Assembly (NCBI RefSeq): GCF_019799945.1
Contig: NZ_JABGCH010000002.1
Span: 230,219-294,218, forward strand
DNA from: Modestobacter marinus
GTDB lineage: Bacteria; Actinomycetota; Actinomycetes; Mycobacteriales; Geodermatophilaceae
Length of the DNA: 64,000 nt
Direction: 5' to 3'
This document shows positions 8,635 through 16,678 of this stretch, in pieces. Within the stretch, counting starts at the first letter, position 1, and each line of letters begins with the position of its first letter. The translations under genes were made by a program, and so were the position numbers. A model generated the notes under the pieces. It was not told the origin of the DNA and searched no databases. It was given only the letters and a program-made list of their open reading frames with translations.

Positions 8635-8674
8635 CGCAGTCCCTTCTCGGCGGAGGGCGCTCAGCCAACCACGG

Positions 8675-9310
8675 TCAGGCGCTGACCTCCTCGTGCGTGT
8701 TCACGCCGGGTATCCGCCGGACCGACCCCCATCCGAAGCGGGCCCACGCCACGAGCAGCCCGGCGCCCACCACCGAGCCGAGCGTGTCGCGGACCAGGTC
8801 GCCGTTCGTGTCGTCGTTGCCCTCCGACAGCGCGGTGTCCAGCCACGCGTCGGACCGCCACTCGTAGATCTCCCACAGCGCGCCGATGGAGATGCCCAGC
8901 GCCAGCGTGACGACGCCGATGCCGACGTAGTGCCGCAGGTGGGTCTCGTCGCGCGGGTCGGGGACGACGTCGAGGCGGGCCAGGGCGATGTACACGACCG
9001 GGGCGGTGAGCATCGGCAGCGTGAAGTGCACCAGGTCGTCGAAGCGCACGAACTGGTCGTAGAGCCCGAACGTCTCGCCGAACCCCTGCAGCGCCATCCC
9101 CAGGGTCAGCGACAGGTCGTACACCCGCGGCAGGTTCACCAGCCGGGCCAGGAGCGTGACCGCCCCGAGCCCGGCCAGCAGCGAGGCTGCACCCGGGCGG
9201 CCAGCGAACGCGTAGAGCACCGCCCCGCCCAGGATGACCAGCCGCAGGACGTCGATGCCGTCCCTGATCAGCCGGGACCAGTCCCCCAACACGAGCCGCC
9301 GCACGTCCAC
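8675..9310 (-). CDS. DUF2238-type multi-pass membrane protein
   Basis: A 211-residue protein with about six hydrophobic segments. The conserved signature ALGISIGALWEIYEW followed by LSEGNDDTNGDLVRDTLGS is characteristic of the YjdF/DUF2238-like group; the acidic cluster suggests a cation or ligand site (inference). It lies between the P450 gene (45 bp) and the cyclase gene (40 bp) on one strand, so it is probably in their transcript. Function unknown. Confidence 0.75.
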   Translation of the reverse strand: MDVRRLVLGDWSRLIRDGIDVLRLVILGGAVLYAFAGRPGAASLLAGLGAVTLLARLVNLPRVYDLSLTLGMALQGFGETFGLYDQFVRFDDLVHFTLPMLTAPVVYIALARLDVVPDPRDETHLRHYVGIGVVTLALGISIGALWEIYEWRSDAWLDTALSEGNDDTNGDLVRDTLGSVVGAGLLVAWARFGWGSVRRIPGVNTHEEVSA

Positions 9311-9355
9311 GGGGGTCCCTTACCCGCCGTCCGCGTCCACGCCCGCCGGCCGAGG

Positions 9356-10579
9356 TCAGCCCGGCTGCCGGACGGTCGGCCGGAACACCACCGGCAGCGC
9401 CCGCAGCCCGCGCAGCCCACCGGCCGACCAGCGCAGCTCCTCGACCGGGACGGCCAGGGCCAGGTCGGGCAGCCGGGACACGATCGCGGTGAACGCGATC
9501 TGGCCCTCCAGGCGGGCCAGCGGCGCGCCCAGGCAGTAGTGGATCCCGTGCCCGAACCCCAGGTGCCCGCGGTGGCCGGCGGTGACGTCGAGCCGGTCGG
9601 GATCGGCGTGGCGGTCCGGGTCGCGGTCGGCGGCCGCGGTCGCCAGCATGACGACGTCCCCGCGGGAGATCGGCACCCCGGCGATCTCGAGGTCCTCGGC
9701 GGCGTACCGGGTGATGCCGAGGTTGACCGGCCCGTCGAAGCGCAGGAACTCCTCCACGGCGTCCGGGACCAGCGACGGGTCCGCGCGCAACCGGTCCAGC
9801 TGCTCGGGCGCGCGCAGCAGCGCCAGGGTGCCGTTGCCGATCAGGTTGACGGTGGTCACGTACCCGGCGACGAGCAGCAGGAAGGTCATCGACAGCAGCT
9901 CCTGCTCGTCCAGCCGCCCGTCGTCCTCGTCGCTCGCCTCGATCAGGCCGGTGAGCAGGTCGTCGGCCGGCTGCCGGCGCTTGTCGGCGATGAGGTCCCC
10001 GACGTAGCTCCGCAGCCGCGCGGCGGCGGCCGCCAGGTGCTCGGGGTCCATCCGCCGGTCCAGCGGCGTCTCGAGCATCTCGTCGGTCCAGGCCCGGAAC
10101 CGCTCGCGGTCGTCCACGGGCACGCCCAGCAGCTCGCCGATCACCGTGATCGGCAGCGGCAGCGCGAACTCGGAGATCAGCTCGGCCTCTCCCCGGGGCG
10201 CGATCCGGTCCAGCAACTCGCCGGTGATCTCCTCGATCCGGGGGCGCAGCGCCTCGACCCGCCGGGCGGTGAACGCCTTGGAGACCAGCCGGCGCAGCCG
10301 GGTGTGCTCGGGGGGGTCGGAGATCAGCATGCTGCGGCTGAGGACGTCCTCGCCCATCAGCTCGGTCATCGCGGAGGACGTGTGCGGATCGCTGCTCAGC
10401 CGGGGGTCGGAGAGGGCGGCGAGCACGTCGTCGGGGCGGGTCACCACCCACACCGGAACGGCGTGGTTCATCGTCATCCGGCTCACCGGGCCGGCCTCGC
10501 GGAGCGCCGCGAGGGCGGGGAACGGATCGGCCAGCCCGGCGAGATCGGTGACGTCGGTGAGCGTGTCCGGTGCTGCCAT
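9356..10579 (-). CDS. Cytochrome P450 with altered I-helix motif
   Basis: A 407-residue class-I bacterial P450, CYP107-like in overall pattern. The haem-cysteine loop FGHGIHYCLGAPLARLE is intact (Cys349), as is the K-helix ExxR (Glu277-Arg280). The I-helix oxygen-activation motif, normally AGxET or AGxDT, reads AGYVTT (238-243): the acidic residue is valine. A GAG to GTG change would be enough. No ferredoxin or reductase gene is adjacent. It may be cotranscribed with the DUF2238-like, cyclase and ThDP genes downstream. Substrate unknown. Confidence 0.9.
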   Translation of the reverse strand: MAAPDTLTDVTDLAGLADPFPALAALREAGPVSRMTMNHAVPVWVVTRPDDVLAALSDPRLSSDPHTSSAMTELMGEDVLSRSMLISDPPEHTRLRRLVSKAFTARRVEALRPRIEEITGELLDRIAPRGEAELISEFALPLPITVIGELLGVPVDDRERFRAWTDEMLETPLDRRMDPEHLAAAAARLRSYVGDLIADKRRQPADDLLTGLIEASDEDDGRLDEQELLSMTFLLLVAGYVTTVNLIGNGTLALLRAPEQLDRLRADPSLVPDAVEEFLRFDGPVNLGITRYAAEDLEIAGVPISRGDVVMLATAAADRDPDRHADPDRLDVTAGHRGHLGFGHGIHYCLGAPLARLEGQIAFTAIVSRLPDLALAVPVEELRWSAGGLRGLRALPVVFRPTVRQPG

Positions 10580-10688
10580 GGCGCCTCTTCCTGGGTCGAC
10601 GGCCCGTGCGACGCCTCCAGGCTGGCACTGCCCGGCCGTGGGCGACAGGTCATTTCCCGGCGCGGGGCCGGCGCCCGGGGGGACGGGG

Positions 10689-12089
10689 TCAGCGCCCCCG
10701 GGGGTAGCCGAAGAACCCGCGCTTCTTGATCACCGCGCAGACCTCGGGCGGCACCTGGGCCTCCCAGGTCCCGTCGTCCGCGGGGATCCGACGCAGCACG
10801 TCCCGGCTCAGGATCGGCAGGTAGTCCGGCTTGTAGTTGTCCAGCGCGACGAAGCTCCCGCGCCGGTTGAGGTAGTCGTAGAGCGGCTGCAGCTCCTCCC
10901 CGACCGTCACGGTGTCGGCGGTGACCACCTCGCCGTCCCGCAGCATCGGGTAGACGAACAGCCGGAGGTCGTTCTTCAACAGCCGGCCGAACCCCTCCAG
11001 GATGCCGCCGGGCAGGTCCGCGTGGCCGGCCTCGTCGAACAGCGAGAGCAGACTCGGGACGCCCATGACCATGCCGATCCGGCCGTCGGTGCGCCAGGCC
11101 AGGTAGGCGGCCAGCCGGTGGTAGGCGAGGAAGTCGGAGATGAGCACGGTCATTCCGCAGGCCGACAGCAGGTCGGCACGGGCGAGGAAGTCCTTGCGGT
11201 CGACCACGTCTCCCCCGGCGCGCAGGTTGGCCATGGTCAGCTCGGTCAGCATCAGCACGTCGCGCCCGGCGACGGCGGGGTCGCCCTCGAACTTCTCCCG
11301 GGCGGCCTCGAGCATGTCGATGTTCACCACGGTCGGCGGGCGGAAGCTCCCCCGCTCCACCAGGATCGCCTTCTTCCGGAGCACCTCGCTGGGTTGCAGC
11401 ACCTGGCGGTCGGCCCCGAACATCGCCGCGCCGCTGAGCCCGACCTGCACGAGCTTGAGGGCCATCAGCCGGTTGTCGACCGCGCGGAACTCGATGCCCT
11501 TCAGCTCGATCATGTCGATCTCGATGCGGCCCGTGGTGAGCTGGTCGAGCAGCCGCTCGATCACCCGGTCCGGCTCGTGGTGCTGGAAGAACGCGGCGTG
11601 CAGCAGGTTCACCCCGACCACCCCGAGCGCCTCCTGCTGCTGAGGGGCCTCGTTGTCCAGCATCCGGACGTGCAGCACGATCTGGCTGGGCTCGTCCCGC
11701 GGGTGCGCCTGGAACTTCACGCCCATCCAGCCGTGGCACTCGTTGCCGCCCCGGTAGCTGCGGGCCACCACCGTGTCGGCGAAGGCGAAGAACGCCGTCT
11801 CGTCGCCCCGCTCCTCGCTGAGCCGGTCGAGGTTGAGCTGGAACTCGCGGTCGAGCATCGCCTGCAGGCGGCCCTTGCTGACGTACCGGTCGGACTTGCC
11901 GTAGACCGCGTCGCTGACGGCCATGTCGTAGGCCGACATCGACTTCGCGACCGTGCCGGCCGCCCCGCCGGCGCGGAAGAACCAGCGCGCGACCTCCTGG
12001 CCCGCGCCGATCTCGGCGATGGTGCCGTACCAGCGCAGATCGAGGTTGATCTGCAGCGCTTTCTGCAGGGTGTCGACGTGGATCTCCAT
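10689..12089 (-). CDS. Conserved 466-residue protein of unknown function
   Basis: A soluble-looking protein with a highly ordered sequence (AEIGAGQEVARWFFRAGGAAG, MSAYDMAVSDAVYG, CHGWMGVKFQ, MLDNEAPQQQEALGVVGVNL, GILEGFGRLLKNDLRLFVYP). I recall a family of about 460-480 residues with these blocks in actinobacteria and cyanobacteria, variously auto-annotated as nicotinate-nucleotide adenylyltransferase or TonB receptor; neither is supported, since there is no HxGH nucleotidyltransferase motif and no signal peptide or barrel. A TAGCCT -10-like hexamer lies about 40 bp upstream of the ATG. It may lead the transcript running into the P450 gene 109 bp on. Confidence 0.75.
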   Translation of the reverse strand: MEIHVDTLQKALQINLDLRWYGTIAEIGAGQEVARWFFRAGGAAGTVAKSMSAYDMAVSDAVYGKSDRYVSKGRLQAMLDREFQLNLDRLSEERGDETAFFAFADTVVARSYRGGNECHGWMGVKFQAHPRDEPSQIVLHVRMLDNEAPQQQEALGVVGVNLLHAAFFQHHEPDRVIERLLDQLTTGRIEIDMIELKGIEFRAVDNRLMALKLVQVGLSGAAMFGADRQVLQPSEVLRKKAILVERGSFRPPTVVNIDMLEAAREKFEGDPAVAGRDVLMLTELTMANLRAGGDVVDRKDFLARADLLSACGMTVLISDFLAYHRLAAYLAWRTDGRIGMVMGVPSLLSLFDEAGHADLPGGILEGFGRLLKNDLRLFVYPMLRDGEVVTADTVTVGEELQPLYDYLNRRGSFVALDNYKPDYLPILSRDVLRRIPADDGTWEAQVPPEVCAVIKKRGFFGYPRGR

Positions 12090-12247
12090 GCCCGCTCCCC
12101 TTCGGTCGCCGGCCAGGGACGGCGGCAGGCTAGCGAGCCGGTGCCCCCGGTCGCGGCGCGCCGCGTGCCGCGGTCCGTCGACGGCGCGGGTCGGTCGAAC
12201 GGGTGATCGGTCGGTCTCCCAGCGTACGGACGGGCCCGGGGGCGGGA

Positions 12248-12280
12248 CCTGCCGGACGGCGACCGGCGCCGTCCGGCAGG
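12248..12280. terminator. GC-rich terminator hairpin
   Basis: Perfect 13-base arms, CCTGCCGGACGGC (12248-12260) and GCCGTCCGGCAGG (12268-12280), around a GACCGGC loop. It follows the minus-strand VOC gene stop by 23 bp and should end the MaoC-VOC transcript. The rest of 12090-12303 carries only the upstream region of the 466-residue protein gene. Confidence 0.8.
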
Positions 12281-12303
12281 GCGGGTGAGTGGGCGGACGG
12301 GGG

Positions 12304-12735
12304 TCAGGCGGACGGCGGGCAGAACAGCTCGAGCGGCAGCCCGTCGGGGTCCTTGAACGACAGCCCCGATCCGTAGTGCGCGTCGACGATGCCGCCGTGC
12401 TCGATGCCGATCTCGTCCAGCCGTCGCTCCCAGGCCACCAGCTCGCTGCGGTCCGCGCAGCCGAAGGACACGTGGTCCAGCCCTCGCCGGCGGGGGGTGT
12501 GCGCGACGTCCTCGATGCCCTCCGGGAAGACGTGCAGGCCCAGCAGGGTGTCCCCCATGGCGAAGACCACGTGCCGGAACGGCCCGGTGTCCTCGTCCAG
12601 CACCGGGTCCGCGCCGACCAGCTCCCGGTAGAAGGGCACGCTGACGTCCAGGTCCCGGACGGTCAGCGCCACGTGGGTGATCGCGCCGAGCGTCGGGGTG
12701 GTGGGCCGGCCGGCGGCCGCGTCGGTCATGGTCAT
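12304..12735 (-). CDS. VOC family (glyoxalase-type) protein
   Basis: A 143-residue vicinal-oxygen-chelate protein with two beta-alpha-beta-beta-beta modules. Likely metal ligands are in ITHVALTV, RGLDHVSFG and LPLELFCP (His, His, Glu). Members include glyoxalases, extradiol dioxygenases and fosfomycin-type resistance enzymes; the substrate is not predictable here. The start overlaps the MaoC stop as ATGA (12732-12735), with a second in-frame ATG two codons on. It shares the SARP1-type promoter upstream of MaoC. Confidence 0.85.
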   Translation of the reverse strand: MTMTDAAAGRPTTPTLGAITHVALTVRDLDVSVPFYRELVGADPVLDEDTGPFRHVVFAMGDTLLGLHVFPEGIEDVAHTPRRRGLDHVSFGCADRSELVAWERRLDEIGIEHGGIVDAHYGSGLSFKDPDGLPLELFCPPSA

Positions 12736-13226
12736 GGCGATCTCTCCTCCATCGTGGGCGCCGGCTGCTCCGGCCCCCGCTGCCGTGTCCCCCGCTGCTC
12801 GACCTCCCGGCGCACCACCGGGTCCCGCCAGACGACGGCCGTGCCGTCCACGACGACGACGCCCTCGGCGGTGCGGACGGTGGTGGCGAGCGTGCAGATC
12901 GGCTTGTCCGCCCGGACGTCGAGCACCCGCGCCTCGGCGGTCAGCACGTCCCCCGGCCGGACCGGCGCCGGGAAACGCCAGTCGACGTGCAGGAAGACGC
13001 TGCCCGGACCGGGCAGGTCCTCGGCCACGAGCGCGTTCAGCAGCCCGGTGGTGACACCGCCCTGGACGACGATGCCGCCGAACCGGCTGCGGGTGGCGAG
13101 GTCGGCGTCGTAGTGCACCGGGTTGCGGTCCCCGGTCAGCTCCGTGAAGAGCTCGATGTCCCGCGCCCGTACCGTGCGCGTGCGCCGGGCGACGTCGCCA
13201 GGGCGGAGGGCTGTCGGGTCAGTCAT
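12732..13226 (-). CDS. MaoC-like dehydratase / hotdog-fold protein
   Basis: A 164-residue single-hotdog MaoC protein. The hydratase-2 catalytic segment is clear: LTGDRNPVHYDADLATRSRFGGIVVQGGVTTGLL. Members hydrate enoyl thioesters, often CoA-linked. The frame opens further upstream but the ATG at 13226 is the right start, because a SARP-type promoter lies directly before it: the -10-like GACGCT is 7 bp from the ATG, implying a leaderless transcript. It is translationally coupled to the VOC gene and divergent from the SARP1 gene 188 bp away. Confidence 0.85.
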   Translation of the reverse strand: MTDPTALRPGDVARRTRTVRARDIELFTELTGDRNPVHYDADLATRSRFGGIVVQGGVTTGLLNALVAEDLPGPGSVFLHVDWRFPAPVRPGDVLTAEARVLDVRADKPICTLATTVRTAEGVVVVDGTAVVWRDPVVRREVEQRGTRQRGPEQPAPTMEERSP

Positions 13227-13233
13227 GGCCGGG

Positions 13234-13265
13234 AGCGTCCCGCCGCGGTCTTCCACGGACCTTCC
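13234..13265 (-). promoter_or_regulatory. SARP-type operator-promoter of the MaoC-VOC operon (leaderless)
   Basis: Read on the minus strand: GGAAGGT (13265-13259), CCGT, GGAAGAC (13254-13248), an 8-bp gap, then -10-like GACGCT (13239-13234), 7 bp before the ATG. Heptads at 11-bp period ending 8 bp from the -10 are the known layout of SARP activator sites. An 18-bp stretch (13250-13267) is identical to 16611-16628 in front of PIG-L no. 1. Confidence 0.7.
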
Positions 13266-13414
13266 CGCGTCCGCCGGCGAGCGCGGGGCACCGGAAGCCG
13301 TCGGTCCGGCCCTCCCCCGCCGTGGTTCCCCCTTCTCGGCCTCCGGCCGCGGTCCTACGCTGGCCCGCGGTACCGAAGTCACGGGGACCGACGCCACAGG
13401 GAACGGACCCACTC

Positions 13415-16400
13415 GTGGACGTGCAGATCAGCCTGCTCGGCGGCTTCTCGGTCAGCGTGGACGGCCGGGAAGTCCCGGGCAGCGGGTGGACGCGGCGCTC
13501 GGCGTCCTCACTGGTCAAGCTGCTCGCCCTGGCGCCCGGCCGGCGGCTGCACCGGGAACAGGTCCTCGACGCCCTGTGGCCGGACCTGGCGCCCGAGGAC
13601 GCCTCCCCCCGGCTGCACACCGCCGCCCACTACGCCCGGCGGGCGCTGGGCGAGCGGTCCGGCCTGGTGCTGCGCGGCGAGGTGCTCACCCTGCTCCCGG
13701 ACGCCGACGTGCAGGTCGACGTGGAGCGCTTCCTGGCCCTCGCCCGGGTGGCGCTGGCCGGCGGCACGGCCGCCGACGTGGACGCCGCCCTGGCCGCCCA
13801 TCCCGGGCCGCTGCTCCCCGACGACCTGTTCGAGGCCTGGACCGGGGCGGAGCGGGACCGGGTCCGGCAGGTGCACCTGGACCTGCTGCGGGCCGGACGG
13901 CGCTGGGAGGACCTGCTGCGCGAGGAGCCGGCCGACGAGCAGGCGCACCTGGCGCTGATGCGGGAGCTCGCCGACCGCGGGGACCGGCGGGGTGCGCTGC
14001 GGCAGTTCGAGCGGCTGGACCGGGCGCTGCGCGCCGAGCTGGGCGTGGGCCCGTCCGCGGAGGCCGTCGCCCTCCGCGACCGGCTCACCCCGGCGGCCGA
14101 GAGCCCTCCGCCGGCAGCCCGCCCGCCCCGGCTGGTGGGACGGCGGCCGGTGCTGGAACGGCTGGACCGGGCGCTGCAGGAGATCCGGACCGGGCGGGGC
14201 ACCACCGCCCTGGTGCACGGTCTCGGCGGTGCCGGCACGTCGGCCGTCCTCGCCTGGGTACGCGCCCGCGCGGCCGCGGGCGGGGCGCGGACCGGGGCCG
14301 GCGGGACGTCGGCGGCCGAGGGCGGCTGGCCCTACGCGCCGGTCCTGGAGGCGCTCTCGGACCTCTGCCGGGCACACCCGACGCTGCTCGACGGCCTGGA
14401 CGACGCCTACCGGGACGAGATCGAGCGTGCCCTGCGCGGCGGCGAGCTGACCTGGTCCGGCGAGGGCGCCCACCAGCGCCTGTTCGTCTCGGTCGCGGAG
14501 CTGCTGCGGCTGGCCGCGGCGGGCGCCGGGGCGGTGCTCACCGTCGACGACCTGCACGACGCCGACGAGGGCAGCCTGCGCCTGCTGCACTACCTCGCCC
14601 GGGTGGCCGCCACCGAACGGGTCGTGCTGGTCGCCGGGCACCACGACGTCCCCGAGGACACCCGGCTCGGCCGGATGCGCGCCAGCCTGGTGCGCCAGCC
14701 GAGCGTGGCCGACCTGCCGATCCCGCCGCTCTCGCCCACCGGGACGGCTGCGCTGCTCGCCGACCACCTCGGCACGCCCGTCGACGACCGGCTCGTCGAG
14801 GAGGTGTACGCCTGGTCGGGCGGGCTCCCGCAGCGGGTACTGCAGGTGCACGCCGGCGTCGGCCGGGGCGACACGGTGCCGCTGCCGATCGAGCGGCTGC
14901 TGTCGGCCTGCCCCCCGGGCACCGAGGACGTGCTGCGCCGCGTCGCCGTCGCCGGGACGGCGGTGACCACGGACGAGTTCGTCGCGCTGGCCGGCACCGG
15001 CGAGGACGAGGCGTTCGCCGTCCTGGACGCCGCCCTCACCACGGGCCTGGTGCAGCCGGCCGAGATCGGCTTCCGCTTCCGGAGCAGCCGGCTCCGCCAG
15101 CGGCTGATCGCCGGGCTGCCGCCGCACCGGTTGCAGCGGCTGCACCGGGACGCCGCCGCCGCGCTGGAGACGCTGGGCGCCGCGCCGGCGCGGATCGGCT
15201 CGCACCTGCTGCACGCCGGCGCCGCGGCCGCCGCCGTCCCCCACCTGCTGACCGCGGCGGAGAGCGCGGCGGCCGTGGGCGCCTACCGGGACGCGCTCGA
15301 CCTGGTCGAGCAGGTCCGGGACGTGGCGACGGGCGCCGACCGGGCGCGGCTGCTGGCCCTGCGCGCCGACCTGCTGCTGGCCGTCGGGGACCCCGCCGCC
15401 GTGGCCGCCTACCGGGAGGCGGCCGTCGTCTGCGTCGGGGACGCCCGCCGGATCGTGCTGGCGCGGCTGGCGCAGGCGTGCAGCATGGCCGGCGACCAGG
15501 AGACCGCCGCGGACGCGCTGTCCGGGCTGGAGACCGACGGGGGCCCGGCCGACGGCATGATCCTGCTCGCGCGCGGCCACGTCGCCTACTTCACCGGCGA
15601 CATCGCCGCGGCCCGGGCGGCCGCGGACGAGGCGCGGGCCCGGCTCGGCGACGCGACGGACTGGCGGCTGCTGGACCTCATCGCGCTGCAGGGGCTGATC
15701 GCGCACAACGACGGGCAGTGGTTCCGCCGGCTGCGCCACGAGCTGCAGCGCACCCGGGAGGCGCCGACGGTGGCCACCGCCGTCTTCGACGCGCACCTGT
15801 GCGTCGCCGAGTACCTCCTGTACGGGCCCACCCCCTACACCGAGGTCATGGAGCTCGGCCGCGCGCTGCGGGAGACCGCACAGCGCGCCGGCGCGGTGCG
15901 CGCGGTCGCGTTCGCCTCGGCGCTCACCGGCGAGGCCGCCCTGCTCTCCGGCGACCTGCCCACCGCCGAGCACGACCTGCTGGAGGCGGTGGACCAGCAC
16001 GCCGAGATCGGCGCCGCCGCCGGGGAGGCCCACTCCCTCCAGCGGCTGGCCGAGCTGCGCGTCCTGCAGGGCGACCGGGCCGAGGCGCGCCGGCTGCTGC
16101 AGCGGGCCCTGCCGCTGGCCCGCTGGTCACCGATCGCGATGCACCTGATGCAGCGGATCGACGGCACGACCGTCCTCGCCGCCGACACCCCCGAGGACGC
16201 CTACGCCGCGGCGCGCCGGGCCGAGGCGACGGTCGGGCCCGAGGACGAGTGCCACTTCTGCCAGGTGATGGTGTCCGTGCCGTGCGCGATCGCCTGCGCC
16301 GACGTGGGCGACGTCGACCGGGCGCAGCGGCACCTGGCGACCGCCGAGGAGTCGGCGGCCCTGTGGCACGGCACCGCCTGGCAGGGGGCGGTGCTGGAGG

Positions 16401-16576
16401 CGCGCGCCCACCTGGTGCGCGCGCAGGGCGACGAGGCCGGGTGGCGGAGCCTGCTCCTGCGGGCCGCCGAGTGCTTCGACACCGCCGGCCAGCCGCTCGA
16501 CGCGGACCGGTGCCGCACCGCGCAGACCCCGACCGGGTCGGCGACCGCCCGGGCCGGGCAGCGGCTGCCCACCTGA
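13415..16576 (+). CDS. SARP-type transcriptional activator with AAA domain lacking Walker A lysine (SARP1)
   Basis: A 1053-residue regulator. Residues 1-100 form an OmpR-like winged-helix domain (VQISLLGGFSVSVDGREV), 101-225 a bacterial transcriptional activation (BTAD) domain, about 240-480 an ATPase-like domain, and the rest TPR-like helical repeats. The P-loop at 269-276 reads GLGGAGTS, with threonine in place of the catalytic lysine, while Walker B (LTVDDLHDADEG, Asp378/Asp379) is intact. ATP hydrolysis is therefore doubtful. The GTG at 13415 is chosen because the upstream part of the frame has no domain character; a TACGCT -10-like hexamer lies at 13356. It diverges from MaoC-VOC and precedes PIG-L no. 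1, and both carry matching operators. Confidence 0.85.
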   Translation: MDVQISLLGGFSVSVDGREVPGSGWTRRSASSLVKLLALAPGRRLHREQVLDALWPDLAPEDASPRLHTAAHYARRALGERSGLVLRGEVLTLLPDADVQVDVERFLALARVALAGGTAADVDAALAAHPGPLLPDDLFEAWTGAERDRVRQVHLDLLRAGRRWEDLLREEPADEQAHLALMRELADRGDRRGALRQFERLDRALRAELGVGPSAEAVALRDRLTPAAESPPPAARPPRLVGRRPVLERLDRALQEIRTGRGTTALVHGLGGAGTSAVLAWVRARAAAGGARTGAGGTSAAEGGWPYAPVLEALSDLCRAHPTLLDGLDDAYRDEIERALRGGELTWSGEGAHQRLFVSVAELLRLAAAGAGAVLTVDDLHDADEGSLRLLHYLARVAATERVVLVAGHHDVPEDTRLGRMRASLVRQPSVADLPIPPLSPTGTAALLADHLGTPVDDRLVEEVYAWSGGLPQRVLQVHAGVGRGDTVPLPIERLLSACPPGTEDVLRRVAVAGTAVTTDEFVALAGTGEDEAFAVLDAALTTGLVQPAEIGFRFRSSRLRQRLIAGLPPHRLQRLHRDAAAALETLGAAPARIGSHLLHAGAAAAAVPHLLTAAESAAAVGAYRDALDLVEQVRDVATGADRARLLALRADLLLAVGDPAAVAAYREAAVVCVGDARRIVLARLAQACSMAGDQETAADALSGLETDGGPADGMILLARGHVAYFTGDIAAARAAADEARARLGDATDWRLLDLIALQGLIAHNDGQWFRRLRHELQRTREAPTVATAVFDAHLCVAEYLLYGPTPYTEVMELGRALRETAQRAGAVRAVAFASALTGEAALLSGDLPTAEHDLLEAVDQHAEIGAAAGEAHSLQRLAELRVLQGDRAEARRLLQRALPLARWSPIAMHLMQRIDGTTVLAADTPEDAYAAARRAEATVGPEDECHFCQVMVSVPCAIACADVGDVDRAQRHLATAEESAALWHGTAWQGAVLEARAHLVRAQGDEAGWRSLLLRAAECFDTAGQPLDADRCRTAQTPTGSATARAGQRLPT

Positions 16577-16612
16577 CCCCTTCCCGACCGCCGTCCCCGG
16601 CACGGTGCGACG

Positions 16613-16644
16613 GGAAGGTCCGTGGAAGGAGCTCCTCCTAGCGT
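16613..16644 (+). promoter_or_regulatory. SARP-type operator-promoter of PIG-L no. 1
   Basis: GGAAGGT (16613-16619), CCGT, GGAAGGA (16624-16630), an 8-bp gap GCTCCTCC, then the -10 TAGCGT (16639-16644). Spacing is exactly that of SARP-activated promoters. The start GTG is 34 bp past the -10, with GAGGAGG between. The heptads match those at 13248-13265 and 31763-31780. Confidence 0.75.
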
Positions 16645-16678
16645 CCCGGCAACCGTCGAGGAGCGTCGAGGAGGAACC

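Noticed and set aside
8635-8680. GTCAGCG ... CTGAGCG, 22 bp apart, before the cyclase gene as a SARP site
   Set aside because: No middle heptad match and no -10-like hexamer at 8 bp; the region is a 40-bp gap inside an apparent operon.
10580-10688. SARP-type heptads before the P450 gene
   Set aside because: Segments at the right spacing from CAGCCT are not alike (ACGGCCG and CCTGTCG).
13508-16033. Minus-strand frame of 841 codons across SARP1
   Set aside because: Antisense shadow of the SARP1 gene; no start signal and no domain.
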